Of a stretch of 64,000 bases of DNA, positions 54,247-62,206 are shown piece after piece. Each line of letters starts with the position of its first letter. Positions within the stretch are counted from its first letter, which is position 1. Under the pieces are notes generated by a model. That model was not told where the DNA came from, searched no databases, and saw nothing but the letters and a program-made list of their open reading frames with translations. The stretch lies in the NCBI RefSeq assembly GCF_018588585.1, contig NZ_JAEUFG010000016.1:35280-99279 (forward strand), in the 5' to 3' direction. Source of the stretch: Bacillus sp. SM2101. GTDB taxonomy: Bacteria; Bacillota; Bacilli; Bacillales; SM2101. A program made the position numbers and the translations under genes.

Positions 54247-54672
54247 CTATCTCACAGGACTGCTTGAAACAACAGTGTTAGATATACATCTTTCAGTGAT
54301 AGTAAAGTTATAATTTATCACACAAATTTCTCCTGTACTTCCATTAGTACATGTTAAAGTTATTTGAGTGACGTTTCTATATGAGATGCATATAACATCT
54401 CCTTCAATACAAGGACCTAAAGGAAAATCCATCCCGTTTGAGGTTACTACTATTAGTATTTCACACGTTGTAGTAGGTTCTATGGTAATTGTACCGTTTA
54501 CAGATCCTATAGTATTTCCATTAAAAAAGGAAAATGTTGGACTGCCGCACTCTCGCTCAATTCTCCCTGAGCATTGGTCGGTAATTACTGGACAATCACA
54601 ACAAGCAGTTTGTTCTTTGGCTGTAGATACAGTACTACCGCAACATGATGATTTTGAAACATACGCGCTCAT
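54247..54672 (-). CDS. Ena-like (DUF3992-type) spore appendage subunit candidate 1
   Basis: 141 residues, ATG 54672 behind GAGGTAGAATA. N-terminal Cys connector SSCCGST (Cys10-11) and ACCDCP (Cys24, 25, 27), then a beta-rich core (NGNTIGSVNGTITIEP, ILIVVTSNG, GDVICISYRNVTQITLTC) and a Cys-bearing C-terminal strand (GEICVINYNFTI). A Cys-Cys N-terminal arm plus a jelly-roll-like core is the plan of S-Ena endospore appendage subunits, which crosslink into fibres by disulfides. Its promoter layout matches the three plus-strand paralogues. Assignment rests on motif layout only. Confidence 0.62.
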   Translation of the reverse strand: MSAYVSKSSCCGSTVSTAKEQTACCDCPVITDQCSGRIERECGSPTFSFFNGNTIGSVNGTITIEPTTTCEILIVVTSNGMDFPLGPCIEGDVICISYRNVTQITLTCTNGSTGEICVINYNFTITERCISNTVVSSSPVR

Positions 54673-54703
54673 TATTCTACCTCATTTCATAGTTTGTTTG
54701 CGG

Positions 54704-54738
54704 TATTGTATGGTTAATCAATTCGTTTTGATTAGACG
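54704..54738 (-). promoter_or_regulatory. Sigma-K-type promoter of Ena-like gene 1
   Basis: On the minus strand CGTCTAATCA (54729-54738), sixteen bases, CATACAATA (54704-54712), then 31 bases to the ATG. The same two boxes precede the other Ena-like genes. Confidence 0.55.
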
Positions 54739-54823
54739 ATTGAGTAAATATTTTGGTGTTTTACAGCTAATCGCATTCAGCGTGGTTGGCTTTTTTAGAT
54801 TCCGAAAAAGGAGTCAATCTAAC

Positions 54824-55006
54824 ATGGCGCAAACACAGCGCGAAGTTGGCGAATTCACAGTGAAATTAAACGTTGAGGTGTCTGATGTTATTACTGGGTT
54901 AAAGGCTATTCAACGTGAAGCAAAGAAAGCAACGCAGGCACTTCGGGAGTTGGAGAGTATTTGCTTATCGTTAATACGGTCGGCTTTTTATATTGTGAAA
55001 GGTTAA
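54824..55006 (+). CDS. Small phage-type helical protein (60 aa), possibly truncated
   Basis: ATG 54824 behind AAAAAGGAGTCAATCTAAC. REVGEFTVKLNVEVSDVITGLKAIQREAKKATQALREL is typical of short accessory proteins in Bacillus phage early or packaging regions. The last 15 residues look non-native. After the stop, another phage-like fragment is read out of frame (VGNEPERYTFNPSVFYRQNKK..., about 55030-55110), so this stretch is decayed. Function unknown. Confidence 0.55.
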   Translation: MAQTQREVGEFTVKLNVEVSDVITGLKAIQREAKKATQALRELESICLSLIRSAFYIVKG

Positions 55007-55461
55007 CGCAAGCAGGGTGCGAGGATTAAAGTTGGCAATGAGCCGGAGCGATACACGTTTAATCCTAGCGTGTTTTATCGTCAGAATAAGAAGCCGGACG
55101 ATACATTACTCGCCATGTTTAACGTGAAGAAAAGGTATTTATTCTCAATTAGAATAACGTAAATGATAATGAGTGTGACCTTATTCCCATAACCAAAAAC
55201 AGGGTTCACCATAGAGCGACAAGGGATGTAGAGATTTTTAGTGCGAAATTATATCTTAATCTTTGTCTACTAACCAAGATTGCGCCTCATTCGTTTCTCT
55301 CATTCGTCGCTGTCCTCTTTATCGCTGGTTATTAAATTATCGGCGAGGAAAGGTATTAATGGACAGTGATGACTTGAGCAAGGCGAAAGGCGGCACAATG
55401 GTTTTGAACTTATTAAATCGGTATGTATTCGCAAAGTATTACGGAAAGGAGGGCGTTAATT

Positions 55462-55855
55462 ATGGTACGGAATTTAACAAAAGCACAAATAACGGCAATT
55501 AAGATATTAGCAATGCCGAAAAGAAACAGAATGAAGTACGCTGAAATAGCCGAAGAGGTAGGCGTTACAGAACTTACATAACAAAGGATGGCGTAAGCTC
55601 GATCACTTTAACGAAGAATTACATCGTCAGATTATGCGCAATACAGTCGATAGATTACCGGAAGTAATGGAGTCGATATACCCGATCACATAAACAAGGA
55701 TAGTAATGCTGCGATGTTTAGGACGTTGTTTCAGGTGCATAGTAGTTAACGGAGAAGGTCGAAATCGATTCGATAGATAAAGAGGAAGGCGTTAGTATGT
55801 CGGATGTGAGAGTGAAGATCGAACGGTTTAAGCAAACGGTAGACACTGACGAATA
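55462..55855 (+). pseudogene. phBC6A51-type terminase small subunit remnant
   Basis: From ATG 55462 (behind GGAGGGCGTTAATT) reads LTKAQITAIKILAMPKRNRMKYAEIAEEVGVTE, the HTH head of phBC6A51 family (terminase-small-like) phage proteins, then stops. After shifts it continues WRKLDHFNEELHRQIMRNTVDRLPEVMES and MSDVRVKIERFKQT up to a stop near 55855. At least two frameshifts. Copies of its last 60 bases recur before the next two Ena-like genes. Confidence 0.7.
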
Positions 55856-55900
55856 GATAGCGGAATTGTAGGGTGAACTTGATGTCGGTTGAGGTCGTAC

Positions 55901-55933
55901 GTCCAATCAGGGTAAAAATACGAGCATATTATA
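55901..55933 (+). promoter_or_regulatory. Sigma-K-type promoter of Ena-like gene 2
   Basis: GTCCAATCA (55901-55909) and CATATTATA (55925-55933), spaced fifteen bases, one less than in the sister promoters. 30 bases to the ATG. Confidence 0.5.
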
Positions 55934-55963
55934 TCGTAAATCTGTGATTATGGAGGTTGAGCG

Positions 55964-56359
55964 ATGTCTCAGTATAAGAAAGTAAGTACGTGTTGTGGAA
56001 GTACAATCGTAAAGGATGAAAAAGCGTGCGATTGTCCTTGTCTATTGTTTACTGGTGATATTACTTCAAATTTCTCGGTAGATAGCGTCAATACAACATC
56101 GGAATTATATAATGGAAAAGCAATTGGAATTGTAGGTACGGTGCTATTAACTTTAGCAACATTAAACTTGAATGATGTAGTCGTATTTAACTTTTTTTCA
56201 AATGGTACATTAAACAAGTCTATAACTTTAAATGCCAATCAATTTAACAAATTTTTCACATGCGATAATGTAACTAGAATTGAAGTAGTGTTTGTGGCTG
56301 GTACGGACCCTGTAGAAGGGTTAATGCGTTGGGGAGCAGTGAATGAGCCTTGTAAGTAA
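55964..56359 (+). CDS. Ena-like (DUF3992-type) spore appendage subunit candidate 2
   Basis: 131 residues, start behind TGGAGGTTGAGCG. Cys arm: VSTCCGST (Cys10-11) and ACDCPC (22, 24, 26). The core carries VNTTSELYNGKAIGIVG, VVVFNFFSNGTLNKSITLNAN and NVTRIEVVFVAG, ending EPCK with a C-terminal Cys. It is a paralogue of the products at 58383 and 59043 (same start QYKKVSTCCGS, same ELYNGxxxG and FxSNGxxxxITL positions). Probable self-assembling, disulfide-linked surface fibre subunit (inference). Frame intact although its phage surroundings are broken. Confidence 0.65.
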   Translation: MSQYKKVSTCCGSTIVKDEKACDCPCLLFTGDITSNFSVDSVNTTSELYNGKAIGIVGTVLLTLATLNLNDVVVFNFFSNGTLNKSITLNANQFNKFFTCDNVTRIEVVFVAGTDPVEGLMRWGAVNEPCK

Positions 56360-56466
56360 ATAAGTCTACAAGCCGAACCTGACGCGCGGTACCTCGAACA
56401 CTTCCACCTTAAAACGGAAGGTTAATTGTATGCACTATTTTAGCGAGTAAAGGGAGTTCGACAAGC

Positions 56467-56549
56467 TAGAAACGCGGTCATATCAACGATGTATAAAATC
56501 GTGTATGATTGATAAATTTACGTGAGTTAGAAACGCGGTCATATCAACG
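56467..56549. repeat. Direct repeat pair in the module spacer
   Basis: A 22-base sequence beginning TAGAAACGCGGTCATATC occurs at 56467-56488 and 56528-56549, 61 bases apart. A weaker third start (TAGAAACGAATGACG) follows near 56591. The copy-2 spacer keeps one altered unit near 60002. Purpose unknown; between genes, no coding potential seen from 56360 to 56778. Confidence 0.7.
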
Positions 56550-56778
56550 GTTATGACCACGTATTGGTTCCTATAGTTACTATTATGTAAACTAGAAACG
56601 AATGACGTATACAGCGATATACACGAATCGGAGTGAGGTCGCAAAGGGAAAACGACTGCCCCCAAAGCGCGCCCAACGAATAGCCCTTATTAGACGGAAA
56701 AACAATGCGGATTCAAAAAATCACTTTGACCTTGCGCTCACATACACTAGTAAAAACGATTGTAAGGAGGTCGGTACA

Positions 56779-57829
56779 ATGGTACTGGCTTATGTTGTGA
56801 ATGCCAGGTAACAGAGTTTCCGTTATTGATACGAAAACACAATCTGTAATTGCTACCGTTTTGGTGGGGGCAGGGGCTAATAATATTGCGATTTCACCTG
56901 ACGGGAAACTAGCTTATGTTACTTTCACTAGAGATGTGATAAGTGGTGTGTCAGTTATTGATACGAAAACACACTCGGTTATTGCAAATATTCAATTAGG
57001 GGTTGGAGCCGTAGGTATCGCTTTTACACCTGATAGTAAACTTGCCTATATTGTAATCGATTCAGGTGATATATCAGCGATCGACACGAAAACTCATTCT
57101 GTTATTGCAACTGTCCCAGTAGGTGCCGATCCGGAAGCAATAGCAATCACACCAAATGGGAAACTAGCTTATGTCGCAAATCGAGGAACAATTAATGAAC
57201 CAGCTACTGTGTCAATCATAGATATTAAAACTCATAGTGTGATCGCGACAGTAGTTGTGAGTATGGGGGGAGATCCGTTTGCAGTTGAAATCACAACTAG
57301 ATTATAATGTAAATCGACTTGTAGACAGTATAGCAGTTATCGATACAAAGACGCACTCTATTGTTGCAACTATTCAAGTAGGAGACGGTCCACAAGATGT
57401 TAAATCTACACCTGACGGGAAACTAGCTTATGTTGTAAATCAAGGTGATGATGTAATTTCTGGCTCTGTTACAGTAATTGATGTGAAAACGCATTCTATA
57501 GTGGCTACAATTTCAATAGCATCTCCCGATGAAAGCCCAGTTAATATGACCGAGTGAGTTTTTGTATCAATTACACATACAGTACTATCCCTTTCATTAC
57601 CCACATAAGCTAATTTCCCATCTGGGGTAAACTCTAAAAAACGAAGGTTGTTGTCTACTTGAAAAATGGTAGCTATGATTGATTGTGTTTTTACATCGAT
57701 GGCAGTAATCGTATTTCCGTCACGAGCATCTACATAAACAAGTTTTCCATCAGGTGTAATAGCAATGGTCATCGCAAACGTTCCTGTCGGTACTAATCCT
57801 GAGGCGATTGCATTCAGCCCTAACTAACC
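56779..57829 (+). pseudogene. YVTN beta-propeller protein, disrupted (two frameshifts plus an internal inversion)
   Basis: ATG 56779 behind AAGGAGGTCGGTACA opens MVLAYVVNA and stops; one base later the frame continues VSVIDTKTQSVIATVLVG with repeated blades of the type VIDTKTHSVIATxxVGxxP / ITPDGKLAYVxN. A second shift lies near 57290 (loss of about ten bases). At 57546-57772 the sequence is inverted, and the last blade (PVGTNPEAIAFSPN) reads plus-strand again. Propellers of this type are surface or exported proteins, often repetitive. A terminator follows at 57843. Not functional as it stands. Confidence 0.8.
57546..57772. other. Precise inversion inside the propeller gene, bounded by ATGACC / GGTCAT
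   Basis: Between ATGACC (57546-57551) and GGTCAT (57767-57772) the propeller coding sequence runs on the minus strand (TIAITPDGKLVYVDARDG ... VCVIDTKTHSV). Turning the segment back restores one continuous frame at both joints: SPVN-MTIAITPDGK and THSV-IANVPVG. Confidence 0.85.
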
Positions 57830-57842
57830 TAAACTAAATTCA

Positions 57843-57870
57843 CGCTCGCTCATCAACCGGCGAGCTTTTT
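57843..57870 (+). terminator. Terminator after the YVTN propeller gene
   Basis: GCTCG / CGAGC with 12-base loop and five T. The copy-2 equivalent is at about 60772-60798. Confidence 0.6.
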
Positions 57871-57903
57871 CGCGTGAACTAACACGGAATGGAGGACGAT
57901 CTT

Positions 57904-58176
57904 ATGGCGTGGGAAAATGGCGAATGGCTAGATTATGATGAGCGCCAGCACAAAATTGAAGAAATAAACGAAATTATCACGTTAATTGACGCTGAGTATA
58001 ATTCAGCCGAAGATATGCCGGTCGAAATTGTGCAAGACTACTTCGAACTAATCGAAAAGTTAGAGCGTTTTAACCGAATTCACCGTGTCGAACGCGACTT
58101 GCTTTACTGTGCATACGAATATTTCGCCGAAAACTTGAACCCGGAAAACTCCGATAACTGGATTCCGAGGCAGTAA
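57904..58176 (+). CDS. Phage-type acidic helical protein (90 aa)
   Basis: ATG 57904 follows GGAGGACGATCTT. MAWENGEWLDYDERQHKIEE, then three acidic helices (IITLIDAEYNSAEDMP, YFELIEKLERFNRIHRVERDLL) and the end NSDNWIPRQ. No Cys, no membrane segment. Composition is like small proteins near phage packaging genes. A truncated copy lies at 60832-60927, fused to terminase sequence. Function unknown. Confidence 0.6.
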   Translation: MAWENGEWLDYDERQHKIEEINEIITLIDAEYNSAEDMPVEIVQDYFELIEKLERFNRIHRVERDLLYCAYEYFAENLNPENSDNWIPRQ

Positions 58177-58320
58177 CAAAACGTTGAGTGTGTGGGATAT
58201 TAAAGAGAAGATCAAGCGGTTTAAGGGCGGTAAAGAGGAGGATGAATAGAGTTTTCGCTTATCGATAGAATAGTAGACAGGACATAAGCAAATGTAAGTA
58301 GTTGTTTCGTTTTTGCGTCC

Positions 58321-58350
58321 AATCACGGTTATAAATACCGGCATAATATA
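58321..58350 (+). promoter_or_regulatory. Sigma-K-type promoter of Ena-like gene 3
   Basis: CGTCCAATCA (58316-58325) overlapping AC (58325-58326), fifteen bases, CATAATATA (58342-58350). 32 bases to the ATG. The preceding 100 bases are nearly identical to those before Ena-like gene 4. Confidence 0.6.
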
Positions 58351-58382
58351 CCGTATTAAACTGTGATAGCGGAGGTCGAACG

Positions 58383-58793
58383 ATGAGTCAATATAAAAAA
58401 GTGAGTACCTGTTGCGGGAGTACAATCAAGGAAGGAAAAACGTGTGATTGTCCGTGTCAATTGCTCGCGGATGTTATAAGTGCTCAAAATAACGGTTTAA
58501 ATAGTACGAATAATAATATAGCAGAAGTATACAACGGTAGAGCAGTTGGAATACATGGTAAGGCAGAGTTAAAAGATGGTATAACAAATCCTACTGGGAT
58601 GGGTGAAGTCGTTATTAATTTTACTTCAAATGGTATTTTACAGCCTATAACCTTAAAATTAAAGGGTGTAGGCAGTATCTCTAGTAAAATTTTTTCATTC
58701 CTAAATGTAACCAAAATAGAAGTGATAGTTATGAGTGGAGTGGACCTAAATGTACTTGTATCTCTCGATGGAATGACAGAGTTATGTAGTTAA
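58383..58793 (+). CDS. Ena-like (DUF3992-type) spore appendage subunit candidate 3
   Basis: 136 residues, ATG 58383 behind GCGGAGGTCGAACG. Cys10-11 in VSTCCGST, then CDCPC (21, 23, 25), linker, and the beta core AEVYNGRAVGIHGKAEL, VINFTSNGILQPITLKL, FSFLNVTKIEVIVMSG, ending DGMTELCS. Closest relative here is the second domain of the next gene (same VYNGRA, INFTSNGI, QPITL, FLNVTKI phrases). Intact frame; promoter region duplicated with the gene. Confidence 0.68.
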   Translation: MSQYKKVSTCCGSTIKEGKTCDCPCQLLADVISAQNNGLNSTNNNIAEVYNGRAVGIHGKAELKDGITNPTGMGEVVINFTSNGILQPITLKLKGVGSISSKIFSFLNVTKIEVIVMSGVDLNVLVSLDGMTELCS

Positions 58794-58975
58794 GCCTGCA
58801 AGCCTAACCCTTTCGCCTTGAATCAGAAGGTTAATCGTATGCAGGATAATGTAGTAAAGCGTAGGTAGATCAAGCGGTTTAAGGGCGGTAAAGAGGAGGA
58901 TGAATAGGGTTATCGCTTATCGATAGAATAGTAGACAGGACATAAGCAAATGTAAGTGTAGTTGTTTCGGTTTTA

Positions 58976-59010
58976 CGTCCAATCACGGTTATAAATATTG
59001 GCATAATATA
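58976..59010 (+). promoter_or_regulatory. Sigma-K-type promoter of Ena-like gene 4
   Basis: CGTCCAATCA (58976-58985), AC (58985-58986), fifteen bases, CATAATATA (59002-59010). 32 bases to the ATG. Confidence 0.6.
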
Positions 59011-59042
59011 CTTTATTAATCTGTGATTGTGGAGGAATAACA

Positions 59043-59837
59043 ATGGGTCAATACAAGAAAGTAAGTACATGTTGCGGGAGTGCTACTGATAAGGAAAAAA
59101 CGTGTGATTGTCCGTGTTTATTGATTGTAGATAATATAATTACTTTAAACAGGAATATGAATGATTCAACTAATAATACAGCTGAAGTATACAACGGTAG
59201 GCCAGTTGGATTGCAAGGTGAGGTCGAATTAACGTCGGAATCGGGAGTACCTATGGGTGTCGGGATTGTAATAATTAATTTTACATCAAACGGTATTGTA
59301 CAGCCTATAACATTAGATCTATCTTCTAGAAACACTAACAAAATATTTTCGTTGTTAAATGTAACTAAAATAGAAGTGAATGTTATGACTGGTGAGAATC
59401 TGAATGTGTGTGTAACTTGTGATGGAATGACAGAACCGTGTAAAAGGGGCAGTATAGGCTATAGTGCAGTTGAAAAAGTAACGCAATGCGATTGTTCGTG
59501 TCAGCTACTTGCCGACGATATAGGTACCACAAATACTGGCTTAAATAGTGTGACTAATAATTTGGTGGAAGTATACAACGGCAGAGCAATTGGATTTCAC
59601 GGTGAGGTCGTTTTAAGAGAAGATCAAACAGACCTAGACGGTGTAGCAGAGGTAATTATTAATTTTACTTCAAATGGGATTATACAGCCTATAACTTTAA
59701 ATTTAAACGAGGTTGACACTACCGCTCACAAAATGTTTTCATTTTTAAATGTAACTAAAATAGACATAATGGTTTTGAGTGGGGAAAATTTAGCAGTAGA
59801 TATAGATATTGATGGAATGACAGAACCGTGTAGCTAG
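59043..59837 (+). CDS. Two-domain fusion of Ena-like subunits, candidate 4
   Basis: 264 residues, ATG 59043 behind TGGAGGAATAACA. Domain 1 (residues 1-138): VSTCCGS, CDCPC, AEVYNGRPVGLQG, IINFTSNGIVQPITLDL, ending GMTEPCK. A short join GSIGYSAVEKV leads to domain 2 (about 150-264): TQCDCSCQLL, VEVYNGRAIGFHG, IINFTSNGIIQPITLNL, GMTEPCS. Domain 2 has lost the first Cys-Cys pair of the arm but keeps CDCSC. It looks like two tandem genes fused by an in-frame deletion. A covalent double subunit would change how fibres assemble (inference). Confidence 0.68.
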   Translation: MGQYKKVSTCCGSATDKEKTCDCPCLLIVDNIITLNRNMNDSTNNTAEVYNGRPVGLQGEVELTSESGVPMGVGIVIINFTSNGIVQPITLDLSSRNTNKIFSLLNVTKIEVNVMTGENLNVCVTCDGMTEPCKRGSIGYSAVEKVTQCDCSCQLLADDIGTTNTGLNSVTNNLVEVYNGRAIGFHGEVVLREDQTDLDGVAEVIINFTSNGIIQPITLNLNEVDTTAHKMFSFLNVTKIDIMVLSGENLAVDIDIDGMTEPCS

Positions 59838-60247
59838 ATCTGCAAGTCGAATTCGACGCGAGGTACCTCTAACACTTTCAACTTAAAAAAGAAGGTTAAT
59901 CGTATGCACTATTTTAGCGTAGTAATGGACGACCGATACGCCACAAATGTCTTCAAATCATCGATGTATAAAATCGTGTATAATTGATATATTTACGCGC
60001 GTTAGAAACACTGTCATATCAACGGTTATGAGCGCGTATTGGTTCCTATAGCTACTATTATGTAAATTAAAAACGAATGACGTATACAGCGATATACATC
60101 AATTGGAGTGAGGCTGCAAAGGGGAAACGACTGACTCCCAAGCCCCCCTGACCAAAAGCCTTTATCTGACGAAGAAACTATGCGTATTCAAAAAATCACT
60201 TTCACTTTACACTCGCATACACTGCTAGAAAGGACATAGGTCGGACG

Positions 60248-60745
60248 ATGGTACGGGCTTACGTTGTTAACGAAACTTCAACCGGTAATGTTTCTGTGAT
60301 TGATGTGAATACACATAGCGAGATTGCAAGGGTTACAGTTAGTGGTTTACCAATATAGCGGTCACACCGTTCGTAAAACTTGCGTATATTACGAACGGTG
60401 GTTCCGGTACTAATTCGGTAACAGTCATCGATACTAAAACACATTCCGTTATAGCAAGAGTACTGGTCGAAAGTTGCAATTACCTCGAATGGTAAATTTG
60501 CGTATGTAGTTACTCGAAATGGAAATACAGTCACGGTCATTGGTACTAAAACCCATTCAATCATAGCAGTAGTCGGAGTGGATAGCTAACAACGTTTTGT
60601 TTCTTTTACACCCGACGGAAAACCTGCTTATGTCGGAAATAATGGTAGTAATAATGTTTCAGTAATTGACGTAAAAACTCATTCACTAATTGCTATAGTT
60701 CCCGTATATACTGAACCAACTGCTATCGCATTCACACCGTGTTAA
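60248..60745 (+). pseudogene. YVTN beta-propeller remnant, copy 2
   Basis: MVRAYVVNETSTGNVSVIDVNTHSEIARVTVSG opens well (unlike copy 1) and stops at 60357. Further blades are readable in other frames: AYITNGGSGTNSVTVIDTKTHSVIARVLV, then NGNTVTVIGTKTHSIIAV, and FTPDGKPAYVGNNGSNNVSVIDVKTHS. The last ends at a TAA at 60743. At least three frameshifts or deletions; shorter than copy 1 and without the inversion. Confidence 0.75.
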
Positions 60746-60831
60746 TGTAATTTATCTTAAAAAAAATTTACGCTCGTTCATCAATCGGCGAGCTTTTTCG
60801 AGTGAACTAAAACGGAAAGGAGGACGATCTT

Positions 60832-60927
60832 ATGGAGTGGAAAAGTGGCGAATGGCTTGATTATGACGAGCGCAAACATAAAATTGAAAAAATAAACGAA
60901 ATTAACACGTTAATTGACGCTGAGTGA
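60832..60927 (+). pseudogene. Truncated copy of the 90-aa GEWLDYDER gene
   Basis: Starts like 57904 behind the same GGAGGACGATCTT and reads WKSGEWLDYDERKHKIEKINEINTLIDAE, then TGA. Directly after the break, terminase sequence begins, which places the duplication endpoint at about 60925. Confidence 0.75.
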
Positions 60928-60929
60928 TT

Positions 60930-61735
60930 TATCGCCCAATACTATTTCACCCCAAAAACATGGCGTTATGGGAACAATGTTGCGATATCTATCAAGATCG
61001 CAATAACGCGATCGGAGCCGATCACGCACTCGCATTTTACGAAACCAATCACCAGGAAATGGATGATGGTGCCGACGTGCTTTGGCCGGATGTTCAGCCG
61101 TTGTACAAGCTGATGAAATGAAAGTGGGACAACGGGTCAAATGCGTTCAACACCGCGTATCAAAATAATCCACTCGATGATATTTGTTTCAGAGCACCTT
61201 TCGTATTGGAATGAGAACACATCAAAGTTTGATTACAAATCAAACTAATTTTTAATAAAGATGGGCGTTGACTTTGTGATGGGTAAAAAGAAAGACGAGT
61301 ACTCGGCTATTGGTGATGTTGCGAAGGATAAAACAACGAACACATTTTACGTTATTGATTCCTGGGGCGAAGGTGTGTTAAGCCCGACGTATTTATGAAA
61401 AAGATCATTGAAATGACGCTAAAATATCAGCCCCACGGTATAGCAGCCGAGGCGCAAATGGCGCAGGAATTCTTTGTCGATGAACTGAAAAAGGCATTAA
61501 GAATAGTTAATTACCCGGCACACTCACGCGTTCATAAAATTCAGCAAAGATAACGAAAAGATCTTCGAATCGAGGTGGTTTTTCCAGATGTTGGAATCGC
61601 AGGTAAGATAATCACGCCCTGTTGCTCGAACAATTTGAACGATATGGAACGGGTGAGGTTGACGACTTAATTGACGCAATGGAGCAGGCGATTTCAATAT
61701 CGAAGAAGGTGAGAGCGCGGGTAATGGAAAAACCA
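60930..61735 (+). pseudogene. Phage terminase large subunit remnant
   Basis: First part: YRPILFHPKNMALWEQ, ALAFYETNHQEMDDGADVLWPDVQPLYKLMK, then a stop and YQNNPLDD. After a gap the nuclease domain is seen: GVDFVMGKKKDEYSAIGDVAKDKTTNTFYVIDSWGEG (with the catalytic-type Asp), VFMKKIIEMTLKYQPHGIAAEAQMAQEFFVDELKK, and further pieces to about 61735. The ATPase half is missing and there are several frame breaks. Identifies the element as a tailed-phage relic. Confidence 0.75.
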
Positions 61736-61748
61736 GCATGGTTGTAGC

Positions 61749-61961
61749 TTATTCGTTATTATGCTGTTTTTCTAATAACCTATCAGTCTTAGCTGATATT
61801 TTATAAAGATTCTCACTTATTTCGTTAAGTAGATATATACCTCTAAATAAACAACCAAGAATGATACCAAAAGCGATAATTGCAGAAAAAATTGGGCCAG
61901 TAAAAAAGATGAAAATATAGCTTAATATTGTAGTTAAAATTATTATAAATACCAAATACAC
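61749..61961 (-). CDS. Small membrane protein (70 aa)
   Basis: GTG start at 61961 behind AAGGGGGTTTTAAT. Two hydrophobic helices (FIIILTTILSYIFIFFTG, IFSAIIAFGIILGCLF) and an amphipathic tail ENLYKISAKTDRLLEKQHN. Opposite to the phage genes and of AT-rich composition, so it may be a later insertion or a lysogeny-type gene. Not recognised. Confidence 0.55.
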   Translation of the reverse strand: MYLVFIIILTTILSYIFIFFTGPIFSAIIAFGIILGCLFRGIYLLNEISENLYKISAKTDRLLEKQHNNE

Positions 61962-62017
61962 ATTAAAACCCCCTTACAGTCTATTAATTATATTACTTAA
62001 AGAAAGGAGGCGGTGCA

Positions 62018-62206
62018 ATGTTCGAAATAGGTAAGCAGTTTCCACCGGCAGTTGAAGTTGAACGCTTAGCAAAATATAAACGCGGTAAATCGTTCTTTGA
62101 CGGCAAACAACACGAAGTCTATCAACGCGCATCGGAACTATTAAAAGACACACCTTTTGCGTTTAAAATGGAAAAGATATATATCGCGATTAACGGTAAT
62201 TATTAA
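62018..62206 (+). pseudogene. Phage portal protein N-terminal fragment
   Basis: ATG 62018 behind AAAGGAGGCGGTGCA. FEIGKQFPPAVEVERLAKYKRGKSFFDGKQHEVYQRASELLKD and FAFKMEKIYIAIN resemble the start of SPP1-type portal proteins, but the frame ends after 62 residues. It follows terminase large, the usual order. It marks the last recognisable piece of the prophage relic. Confidence 0.55.

Larger units (their letters stand above)
55880..58176. repeat. Duplicated module, copy 1 (promoter, Ena-like gene, spacer, YVTN pseudogene, 90-aa gene)
   Basis: The order of segments here recurs at about 58960-60927: promoter region, Ena-like gene, a spacer with GATGTATAAAATCGTGTAT, a YVTN beta-propeller gene and a gene starting MxWxxGEWLDYDER. 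A partial third unit (promoter plus Ena-like gene only) sits between them at 58210-58793. The arrangement shows tandem duplication followed by divergence. Confidence 0.75.
58960..60927. repeat. Duplicated module, copy 2
   Basis: Counterpart of 55880-58010: promoter, Ena-like gene (here doubled), spacer with GATGTATAAAATCGTGTAT and GACGTATACAGCGATATACA, propeller pseudogene, terminator and the start of the GEWLDYDER gene, which ends abruptly in terminase sequence. Confidence 0.7.
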
